This document shows positions 56,949-64,000 of a stretch of DNA of 64,000 nt, in pieces. A program made the position numbers and the translations under genes. Below the pieces are notes generated by a model. It was not told where the DNA came from. It did no database searches and saw only the letters and a program-made list of their open reading frames with translations. Within the stretch, counting starts at the first letter, position 1; each line of letters starts with the position of its first letter. This DNA is from JABMQB01 sp963677475 (GTDB lineage Bacteria > Bacteroidota > Bacteroidia > Bacteroidales > Prolixibacteraceae): the NCBI GenBank assembly GCA_963677475.2, contig CAXXQD010000018.1, positions 1 through 64,000 on the forward strand, written 5' to 3'.

Positions 56949-58514
56949 ATGAGAAAATATTTATATATATTATTAGTAAGCGTTTTCATTTTTGGAACCG
57001 GTTGTGAAGAATTTCTTGAAGAAGTTCCAAAAAGTTCCATCTCTCCTGCTAATTTTTATAAAACTGCAGATGATGCAAAGGCAGCAGTAAATGCAGCTTA
57101 TGCGGCAATAGCAACCGATAATTATTATGGACGCTACCAGATTACAGCAAGTGCTCATACGGGTGAAGCTGTTTTTACACGCTTAACTGCTCCTAGTTCA
57201 GACAGGATGGATATTGCAATGTTATACGATGCACGTATGATTACCAATTCCAGGTATAACCGTAACCTTTGGAATCAAACCTGGAAGGCAGTAAACGATG
57301 CCAATGCAGTGATAGATAATGTCCCGAATATTGATATGGATGCAACTCTTCAGGCACAAATTATTGGTGAAGCCAAATTTTTAAGGGCATTAAGCTACTT
57401 TAATATGGTAAGAAGATGGGGTGGTGTACCTATTGTACTGAATGAAACGAATACTTCAATTTTGTCTGAATTACAATTGCCCAAGAATAGTGCAACTGAA
57501 GTTTATGCGCAAATAGAACAGGACTTAACAGATGCAATTGCTGCTTTACCTAAAAAAAGCGAGTATTCAAGCTCAGATATTGGACGTGCTTGTGAAGAAG
57601 CAGCACAGGGGCTTTTGGCAAAAGTACAATTATACCAGCAGAAATGGTCAGATGCCAAAACAAATGCTGTTGCAGTTGTAAACAACTCCAGTGGCATTGA
57701 TTTAATGCAGGACCCAAAGGATCTCTGGTGGGAAAGCAGTGATCACGATAATAATAAAGAAAGTTTATTTGAGGTTCAGTATAATGGTGTTTCCCCTAAT
57801 AATCATTCTGTAAGTCAGAATTTCGAAGCCAATGGTAACGGTTGGGGACCAGGCAACTGGGGAAGTATTCATGCAAACATGTATTTTTATGGCAAATTCA
57901 GCGATACCGATAAACGAAAAGCTACCACGTTCTATATTCAACATCCAAATAGAACTACTGGAGAAACCGTACATTGGTACCAATTCACTTATCCTTCGCC
58001 CCATGTTGCCAAGTATAGGGAACCAGAACACTTTAGTGGAAATGAAAACAATATTCGCGTTTTACGTTTTGCCGATGTTCTTTTGGTTGCCGCTGAAGCA
58101 ACGAATGAAAGTGAAGGCCCGGCAAATGCCGTGCAATATATTAACAGGGTAAGGTTCAGGGCTGGAATACCTGACTTGCCAACCAGCATAAGCAAGGATG
58201 CTCTTAGGGATTCAATTTATTTAGAGTTCAGACGGGAACTATGTTACGAAGGACAGGATTATGAAGAGTTAGTAAGGACGGGAAGATTACTTTCCGAAAA
58301 AATTGCTTCGTGCACATATACAATTCCTCCAATGCTTGATGATGATGGCAATGTACTTACACCAACACAAACACAATTGGACAGGATAGCATTATATCAA
58401 CCTCAGTTGAACCTTTTTGAGTTAGATGCACACAATGTATTGTGGCCTTTCCCGCAGGATGCTACAGATAAAAATCCTAATTTGCAACAAAACCCAGGTT
58501 ATCCGTCAAATTAG
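56949..58514 (+). CDS. SusD-like outer-membrane lipoprotein (second locus)
   Basis: 521 aa. Lipobox Cys in 'VFIFGTGCEEFLEEVPKSSISPANFYKT', followed by TPR helices ('DDAKAAVNAAYAAIATDNYY', 'LWNQTWKAVNDANAVIDNVP', 'AKFLRALSYFNMVRRWGGVPIVL') and the C-terminal RagB/SusD region ('NNIRVLRFADVLLVAAEATNESEGPANAVQYINRVRFRAGI', 'YLEFRRELCYEGQDYEELVRTGR', 'WPFPQDATDKNPNLQQNPGY'). Unlike the first SusD, the frame is unbroken. No enzyme gene follows; a terminator at 58566 closes the locus. Confidence 0.95.
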   Translation: MRKYLYILLVSVFIFGTGCEEFLEEVPKSSISPANFYKTADDAKAAVNAAYAAIATDNYYGRYQITASAHTGEAVFTRLTAPSSDRMDIAMLYDARMITNSRYNRNLWNQTWKAVNDANAVIDNVPNIDMDATLQAQIIGEAKFLRALSYFNMVRRWGGVPIVLNETNTSILSELQLPKNSATEVYAQIEQDLTDAIAALPKKSEYSSSDIGRACEEAAQGLLAKVQLYQQKWSDAKTNAVAVVNNSSGIDLMQDPKDLWWESSDHDNNKESLFEVQYNGVSPNNHSVSQNFEANGNGWGPGNWGSIHANMYFYGKFSDTDKRKATTFYIQHPNRTTGETVHWYQFTYPSPHVAKYREPEHFSGNENNIRVLRFADVLLVAAEATNESEGPANAVQYINRVRFRAGIPDLPTSISKDALRDSIYLEFRRELCYEGQDYEELVRTGRLLSEKIASCTYTIPPMLDDDGNVLTPTQTQLDRIALYQPQLNLFELDAHNVLWPFPQDATDKNPNLQQNPGYPSN

Positions 58515-58565
58515 CAGGTTGAAATTACTGGATGTAATCCAGATATAATAATCTAAATAGTAAAC

Positions 58566-58609
58566 ACAATTGGGTTATATTGTTGATCAATATAGCTCAA
58601 TTGTTTTTT
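58566..58609 (+). terminator. Rho-independent terminator closing the second SusCD locus
   Basis: A 17-bp stem with two to three internal mismatches: ACAATTG (58566-58572) pairs with CAATTGT (58598-58604), continued by TTATATTG with CAATATA around a 5-base loop; a T run follows. Confidence 0.85.
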
Positions 58610-58754
58610 ACAAAAAACTGGTTCAATTGGAACGATTCCAAATTGCAAAACAGATAATGAGAAATAGAACGTCTATGCAGGTTTTTCCCTTAATTAAAGT
58701 ATATTTATAAGTATCGAAAAACTTTAAAATGAGGTACGGCAATTGGATTTGTTT

Positions 58755-59930
58755 ATGAAATGTAACCTTAAAAATATCCTTTTATTTTGCGTCCTAATTG
58801 CAAATCAATTGCCTGGTTTTGGTAATGACGGAAAATCTCTTTTTATTGAAAACTGTGCTATTTGCCACACCATCGGAAAAGGAAAATTAATTGGCCCAGA
58901 TCTGAAAAATATTCAGAAAATCAGATCGTTAGAATATTTTCAGGCTTTTGTGAAAAGCTCTCAGGCAGTTATTAAATCTGGTGATTCAGTTGCCGTTTCT
59001 GTTTATGAGGATTACGATGAAACGATAATGCCTGAACATAGTTTGTCGAATATTGAGATAGATTCTATTTGGCAATTCATTCAAACATTTGAAGGCAATG
59101 CATATTTCGAATATATAGCACCTGTACCTAAAGTTAAAACCTCACAAACTTGGATAATCTATTTACTTCTGTTAATACTTTTGGTTTCGTTTGTAATTCT
59201 TAAAAGAAAATGGCTTTATAAATATTTTGAAACTATTTCAAATAAAATCCCCATTACAAAACTAGTGGCAAAACGATGGAAAAGTATTGGTATTTTAATC
59301 GTAATAATCGCTGTCTTAATCGAAATAAACCACATCGGCATTTTTACAGGTTATCAACCCAAACAGCCCATTCTTTTTTCCCATGAAGTGCATTGTACTC
59401 AAAACAAGATTACCTGCAGGTATTGCCATTACGAAGCTTACAAAGGGCAGCATGGCGGAATCCCGCCTCTTTCAACTTGTATGAATTGCCACAAATATGT
59501 AAACAAAGGCACTTTAACAGATACGCTTGAAATTGCTAAATTGTACGATTGGGCAGGATTCGATTTTAAAACAAAAGAGTACAATAGAGAACAAATGCCA
59601 TTGGGGTGGGTAAAAGTGTATAACCTTCCCGACCATGCACGATTTAATCACCATATCCACACAAATGCAAATATCTCCTGTAACAAATGTCACGGTAATG
59701 TGGAAGAAATGAAGGAAATAAGACAGGCGACATCACTTACTATGAAATGGTGCGTTGATTGTCATACAAAAAGCAACGTTCCTTTGGTTGGGTATTATTC
59801 TGAAGAAGAAACAAACAATTTTAAGGCGATGAGTGCCGATGAAAGGGCAAATTTTACCTTACGCTCCGATACTGTTTATAAAGCATACAAAAATATGGGT
59901 GGACTGGATTGCTATAAATGCCATAATTGA
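58755..59930 (+). CDS. actA: Alternative complex III subunit A, multihaem cytochrome c
   Basis: The ATG at 58755 is preferred over the TTG at 58743 because it gives a cleaner signal peptide (MKCNLKNILLFCVLIANQLPGFG). The protein (about 391 aa) carries six CxxCH haem sites: CAICH, CRYCH, CMNCH, CNKCH, CVDCH and CYKCH. The first lies in an N-terminal class I-like cytochrome domain ('IENCAICH...LIGPDLKNI...MPEHSLSN'), separated from the pentahaem part by two membrane helices (about 132-150 and 175-195). ActA receives electrons from the iron-sulphur subunit in the menaquinol-oxidising complex and passes them to a cytochrome oxidase. It is first in the act operon. The fused N-terminal monohaem domain is noteworthy. 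Confidence 0.88.
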   Translation: MKCNLKNILLFCVLIANQLPGFGNDGKSLFIENCAICHTIGKGKLIGPDLKNIQKIRSLEYFQAFVKSSQAVIKSGDSVAVSVYEDYDETIMPEHSLSNIEIDSIWQFIQTFEGNAYFEYIAPVPKVKTSQTWIIYLLLLILLVSFVILKRKWLYKYFETISNKIPITKLVAKRWKSIGILIVIIAVLIEINHIGIFTGYQPKQPILFSHEVHCTQNKITCRYCHYEAYKGQHGGIPPLSTCMNCHKYVNKGTLTDTLEIAKLYDWAGFDFKTKEYNREQMPLGWVKVYNLPDHARFNHHIHTNANISCNKCHGNVEEMKEIRQATSLTMKWCVDCHTKSNVPLVGYYSEEETNNFKAMSADERANFTLRSDTVYKAYKNMGGLDCYKCHN

Positions 59931-59941
59931 GAACAGAAAGA

Positions 59942-62668
59942 ATGAAACAAAACCGTAGAAATTTTCTGAAATGGACAGGTGTTTTGACTGGTGGGGCACT
60001 TTTGCCCGCTTGTCAGGCAAAGGTGGAAAAATTAATTCCATTTCTTAACCAGCCGGAAAATTATGTGCCCGGTAAAAAACAAAAATACCGCACTTTTTTC
60101 TACGACCATTCTGATTTTGCCGAAGTTGTTGTTTCGAATATCGATAATCGTCCAATTAAACTGGAAGGGAATCCTAATTCCGAAATTAACATGGGAGGAT
60201 TAAATGCCCGTATTCAAGCGTCTCTATTTAATTTTTACCATCCAAACCGATTGAAAGAGCCTTCCTTTAATAAACAAACAATATCGTGGGAAGATCTTGA
60301 TCGTAAGGTTGTTTCGCTTTTGAAGAAAAATCAAAAAGAAAATAACAGGGTACTTATAGTACTTCCATATTTGATTAGCCCTACCGAGAAAAAGGCAATA
60401 AAAGAGTTTAAAAACCACTGGAAAAACTGCGAAGAAATTATTTTTGCACCTCAAAATTATTCCGCTCTGGCTTTTGCCAACCAAAAACTAACCGGGAATA
60501 ATTTCATCCCAAGTTTTGCATTTGACAAAGCAAGATGTATTGTTGGTTTTCAATGCGATTTCTTAGGAAACTGGTTAAATGGAATCAAAAATACCACACA
60601 ATATTCGAAGGCAAAAAAGCAGCATGGAAGTGAATTTATCCATATTCAATTCGAATCATTATTTTCAGTAACAGGATCGAATGCAACTCAACGAACACCT
60701 TTAAATATAAACGAAACCAATGATTTAATTGCAGGGTTACATGCACGTTGTTTTAGAAATAATTATCAAATTTTAGTTGAAGAAAATAAGGAAAGGGTTG
60801 ATGAATTACTGATTCTTCTGGAAAATTATCCTCAGCAAAGTTTATTATTATATGGCGGCGATGATGCGCTTATTCATCAATTGGTACTTGAATTAAACTC
60901 CTATTTTAAAAACATTGATAATACGGTTTTGTCAAATCATCCGGATTTATTGTATTGTTCCAATTCTGAAGTAAACCAGTTTCAAAGCATTTTGGAGAAC
61001 TCTGCCGAAACCATAATTTTTTATAAAACAAACCCTTTTTATTTCTTGGATAGGGAAGGAGAACTTGCTAAAAAGATACTCGAAATTCCGAATCGTATTG
61101 GGATATTTGATACCGAAAATGAAACCTCGAAAGAATGTACAATTCTCGCTTCTTCCCATCATCATTATGAATCGTGGTCGGATGCACAAATTGATAAGGA
61201 CACGTTTTGCCTGGGGCAACCAGTTTTCAATTCCATCTTTAACACTCGCACTGCTGGCGAAAATTTACTACGCTGGAGCGAAAACCCGAAAGAGTGGAGA
61301 GATTACCTAAAAGCAAACTGGTTTGAGAATATTATTCCATTAGCCGAAAACAATACACAGCTGGTTTGGAATGAAGTTAAGACAAAAGGCAAGCTTAAAA
61401 TTAAACAAGAAAGCTCGATTTCTAAAAAGGTTGTTTTATCTGAGGCAAGTTATCCTGAAATCGAAGCCCAAAATGAGTTTGTCCTTCAATTCTTTTACGA
61501 TTCAAAAATGGGAATTGCCGAAAACCTGGATAACAACTTTTTGCACGAACTCGCTGATCCGATAACGAAGGTTAGCTGGGATAATTATTTTACGCTAAAC
61601 CCCGATGATTTAAATCGTATCGCGAATGGAAAATCAGAAAAAAAACATCCACTTTTGGAGGTTCATTTTAATAATACTGTTTTAAAGGCTCCGGCGATTT
61701 CTGTTCGTGACCAGGCGAAAAACACCATTGGTTTTGCTTTAGGATATGGAACTTCAAATAATTCCTGTGGAATGAACGCATACCCTGCTATCTTTTCCGA
61801 CAATAAATGGAAGAAGCATTGGAGGGTTGAACAGGTAAAACTAATTGATGGGAACTCAGAACTGGCGGTAATTCATCAAACCACAAAACTGCCCTCTGAT
61901 TATTTAACAGAAATAAATGAAGCGGAGATTTTAAACAAGGCAGATAAATTTTCGAAATTCGAAAAATGGTTAATGCTAATCGATATGGATTTATGCACAG
62001 GCTGCAGTTCGTGCGTGGTGGCTTGCCGGGCCGAAAATAACATCCCACTGGTTGGCAAAAGTGAAATCTTAAAAAAACGGGATATCGACTGGTTGAAGAT
62101 TGAACGTTATGAACTGGAAAACGGTCAAATCCTGCATCTTCCGCTAATGTGCCAGCATTGTGACAATGCGCCTTGCGAAAGTGTTTGTCCGGTTTTGGCA
62201 ACTACCCATAGTTCCGATGGATTAAACCAAATGGTGTATAACCGCTGTGTAGGTACGCGTTATTGCGCCGCTAATTGTGTGTATAATGTGCGTAAGTTCA
62301 ACTGGTCGGATTACCGAAAACCTCCTTTTGATAAATTGAACTCCAGCGAATCAAAATTTAGTAATTTAATGCTAAATCCGGACGTAACGCTACGCACAAA
62401 AGGGATCATGGAAAAATGCAATTTTTGCCAGCACCGGATTCAGGAAGAACGTGAAAATGCAAAATTGGAAGGTAGAAAAATGAATGTGGAAAATGCCCAG
62501 CCTGCCTGCGCAAGTTCATGCCCTGCCAAAGCAATTCGTTTAATCAATTTAAATTCGAAAGAAGGTGCAGGATTCGTTATAAATGAGAGCAAACCGAAGT
62601 ACCAGCTTTTTAAACATTACAATGCCAATCCAAGTGTAATTTATATGAGCAACAGGCTGAAAGCGTGA
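59942..62668 (+). CDS. actB: Alternative complex III subunit B, iron-sulphur subunit
   Basis: ATG at 59942 (about 908 aa) starts a Tat signal, 'QNRRNFLKWTGVLTGGALLPAC', whose Cys also fits a lipobox. Residues about 40-600 resemble a molybdopterin oxidoreductase without the usual cofactor-binding details ('SDFAEVVVSNIDNRPIKLEGNPNSEIN'). From about residue 680 four cysteine motifs bind Fe-S clusters: C-x2-C-x2-C-x3-C ('CTGCSSCVVAC'), 'CQHCDNAPCESVC', 'CVGTRYCAANC' and 'CNFCQ' with 'CASSC'. This is the electron-transfer subunit between quinol and ActA. It starts 11 bases after the actA stop and overlaps actC by four bases. Confidence 0.93.
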   Translation: MKQNRRNFLKWTGVLTGGALLPACQAKVEKLIPFLNQPENYVPGKKQKYRTFFYDHSDFAEVVVSNIDNRPIKLEGNPNSEINMGGLNARIQASLFNFYHPNRLKEPSFNKQTISWEDLDRKVVSLLKKNQKENNRVLIVLPYLISPTEKKAIKEFKNHWKNCEEIIFAPQNYSALAFANQKLTGNNFIPSFAFDKARCIVGFQCDFLGNWLNGIKNTTQYSKAKKQHGSEFIHIQFESLFSVTGSNATQRTPLNINETNDLIAGLHARCFRNNYQILVEENKERVDELLILLENYPQQSLLLYGGDDALIHQLVLELNSYFKNIDNTVLSNHPDLLYCSNSEVNQFQSILENSAETIIFYKTNPFYFLDREGELAKKILEIPNRIGIFDTENETSKECTILASSHHHYESWSDAQIDKDTFCLGQPVFNSIFNTRTAGENLLRWSENPKEWRDYLKANWFENIIPLAENNTQLVWNEVKTKGKLKIKQESSISKKVVLSEASYPEIEAQNEFVLQFFYDSKMGIAENLDNNFLHELADPITKVSWDNYFTLNPDDLNRIANGKSEKKHPLLEVHFNNTVLKAPAISVRDQAKNTIGFALGYGTSNNSCGMNAYPAIFSDNKWKKHWRVEQVKLIDGNSELAVIHQTTKLPSDYLTEINEAEILNKADKFSKFEKWLMLIDMDLCTGCSSCVVACRAENNIPLVGKSEILKKRDIDWLKIERYELENGQILHLPLMCQHCDNAPCESVCPVLATTHSSDGLNQMVYNRCVGTRYCAANCVYNVRKFNWSDYRKPPFDKLNSSESKFSNLMLNPDVTLRTKGIMEKCNFCQHRIQEERENAKLEGRKMNVENAQPACASSCPAKAIRLINLNSKEGAGFVINESKPKYQLFKHYNANPSVIYMSNRLKA

Positions 62669-63930
62669 ATGATAAAATAAACATATCGACCAACTCCATA
62701 AAATCAAAAAGAATGATCAATCTTTTGATTATTCTCCTCATTGGATTTGGCATCTGGGGAATATTTCAAACGTTAAATATTGGAATTGGCGCATGGGGAA
62801 ACAACAATCAAATTAATTGGGGGCTCGCCATTACCAACTTTGTTTGGTGGATTGGCATTGGGCATTCGGGAACACTCATCTCGGCAATACTTTTAATATT
62901 TAACCAAAACTGGCGAAAATCGGTTTCAAGAATCGCAGAATTGATGACCATTTTTTCGTTGATTTGTGCAGCATTTTTTCCCCTAATCCACATGGGGCGC
63001 CCGTGGTTGCTTAATTGGTTTGTTCCATTTACAGGCAGGCTCGGTGGTTTGGGCATTAACTTTTATTCGCCCTTAATTTGGGATTTTTTTGCCATCGGGA
63101 CCTATTTCACCGTTTCCGTATTATTCCTTTACATTGGGCTTGTGCCCGATTTGTATTTACAAAAATGTCGGAATAAGAATTCCTTTAAGACAAGTTTTTT
63201 TAAACGATTAACTTTCAACTGGAGCGGAACCAACCGGCAATGGCAAATCCACCATTCTGTATCATTGACTATTGCTGGTTTGGTGACGGCATTGGTAATA
63301 TCGGTGCATAGTATTGTTAGCCTCGACTTTGCAGTTACCTCAGTGAAAGGTTGGCACAATACTCTTTTTCCGCCCTACTTTGTTTTGGGTGCCATTTTTT
63401 CAGGGCTGGCAATGATTCAGATCATCCTGTTTTTCCTTTCTTCGAATAAGAAAATTGCAGAAATATATACAAATGAATTACGATCAAAAATAAATCGTTT
63501 AATTCGGATTTGTTCGGCGGGCATGGCTATCTTCTATTTTATGGAAATTTATCAGGCATTTAAGTTTGGAGATGAAACAGAAACAGCACTATTGTCTTAT
63601 AAAATGTTTGGTCGAAATTCGGTAATAATTTTTGGGTCGATGATCTTTTTGAACTTGATTTTCCCCTTGCTTTTATGGCACAAAAAGTTAGAGAGCAAGC
63701 GCACAGTTGGAGTTGTTGTTTCCCTCGGGATCTTAATTGGAATGTGGCTCGAAAGGTATTGGATTGTAATAAAAACAGTGGAAATTGGCATTAAAAACCA
63801 GCCCGCTTTCCTATTTGCCCCTACACTTGTTGATGTAAGTTTATTTGCAGGTACTCTCGGACTTTTTCTATGGATGTACCGATTTATTAAAAAACATATT
63901 CCATTAATTCCTGAATACGAAAAAATGTAA
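62665..63930 (+). CDS. actC: Alternative complex III subunit C, NrfD-type membrane protein
   Basis: 421 aa starting at a GTG that overlaps the actB stop (GTGA), a sign of coupled translation. About nine to ten hydrophobic segments are visible ('MINLLIILLIGFGIWGIF', 'FVWWIGIGHSGTLISAILLIF', 'LICAAFFPLIHMGRPWLL', 'LSLTIAGLVTALVISVHSIVSLDFA', 'PPYFVLGAIFSGLAMIQIILFF' and others). 'GHSGT', 'HMGRPW' and 'HSIVSLDFA' are quinol-site or structural motifs of NrfD-like subunits. It oxidises menaquinol and may move protons. Confidence 0.92.
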   Translation: MNDKINISTNSIKSKRMINLLIILLIGFGIWGIFQTLNIGIGAWGNNNQINWGLAITNFVWWIGIGHSGTLISAILLIFNQNWRKSVSRIAELMTIFSLICAAFFPLIHMGRPWLLNWFVPFTGRLGGLGINFYSPLIWDFFAIGTYFTVSVLFLYIGLVPDLYLQKCRNKNSFKTSFFKRLTFNWSGTNRQWQIHHSVSLTIAGLVTALVISVHSIVSLDFAVTSVKGWHNTLFPPYFVLGAIFSGLAMIQIILFFLSSNKKIAEIYTNELRSKINRLIRICSAGMAIFYFMEIYQAFKFGDETETALLSYKMFGRNSVIIFGSMIFLNLIFPLLLWHKKLESKRTVGVVVSLGILIGMWLERYWIVIKTVEIGIKNQPAFLFAPTLVDVSLFAGTLGLFLWMYRFIKKHIPLIPEYEKM

Positions 63931-63935
63931 AAAGA

Positions 63936-64000
63936 ATGTTGATTGTTGAAAGTGAAAATAAAGTTGAATTTAATGCAGTTGTGGAGCAATTAAAAGCTTC
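63936..64000 (+). CDS. actD: Start of actD, cut by window end
   Basis: An ATG five bases after the actC stop opens a frame (MLIVESENKVEFNAVVEQLK) that continues past the window end. Position and the 'F.A...L' start fit ActD (DUF3341 family), the next gene in this operon type. Only 21 codons are visible. Confidence 0.6.
   Translation, partial: MLIVESENKVEFNAVVEQLKA

Overview
The window comes from a polysaccharide-degrading member of the Bacteroidota. The signs are type IX secretion (T9SS) C-terminal tails, SusC/SusD pairs driven by FecI/FecR sigma/anti-sigma genes, -7 boxes of the TAnnTTTG type, low GC and an alternative complex III operon. Loci of this kind occur in marine or sediment Bacteroidales, Marinilabiliales and Cytophagales; no rRNA or tRNA is present to narrow this further.

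Layout. (1) 1-681: a decayed IS4-family transposase, then a dihydroorotate dehydrogenase-like gene (920-1933). (2) 2150-22188: four consecutive + strand genes for very large secreted repeat proteins (1887, 2308, 1201 and about 848 aa). All end in the same cadherin-like domain plus T9SS tail. They carry a seven-repeat beta-propeller, a C-type lectin-like domain, a legume-type lectin domain, many 77-80 aa Ig-like modules and HYR-type domains. (3) 22199-23535: a small minus-strand pair (zinc ribbon, VOC protein) divergent from a short ssb gene, across a cluster of overlapping palindromes. (4) 23770-27445: a tandem esterase and a frameshifted GH43-like lipoprotein. (5) 27721-50290: a pectin utilisation locus with FecI, FecR, SusC, SusD (frameshifted), LamG protein (frameshifted), GH28 (multiply frameshifted), a long pectate-lyase-like protein, a beta-helix protein (frameshifted at its end), cupin, exported enolase-superfamily protein, GH78 rhamnosidase, PL10 pectate lyase and a six-hairpin glycosidase. 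An SMP-30-like protein follows. (6) 51610-58514: a second complete FecI-FecR-SusC-SusD set with no enzyme genes behind it. (7) 58755-64000: alternative complex III genes actA, actB, actC and the first codons of actD.

How the parts work together. The two SusCD pairs would import oligosaccharides, with STN domains on both SusC proteins signalling through FecR and FecI. Polygalacturonase, pectate lyases, rhamnosidase and GH43 activities point to pectin (homogalacturonan and rhamnogalacturonan, possibly with arabinan side chains). The giant T9SS proteins are probably surface adhesins; a link to pectin binding is only a guess from proximity.

The most unusual observations are: the four-gene adhesin array with five in-register 231-bp repeats; the concentration of single-base frame disruptions in the pectin locus (at least eleven, several at in-frame CTT codons); strong hairpins in the FecR-SusC gap of both loci; and the stacked palindromes upstream of ssb. 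The frame disruptions may be sequence errors, real gene decay or, less likely, recoding, and the sequence alone cannot decide. I see no CRISPR array, prophage, tRNA or rRNA.
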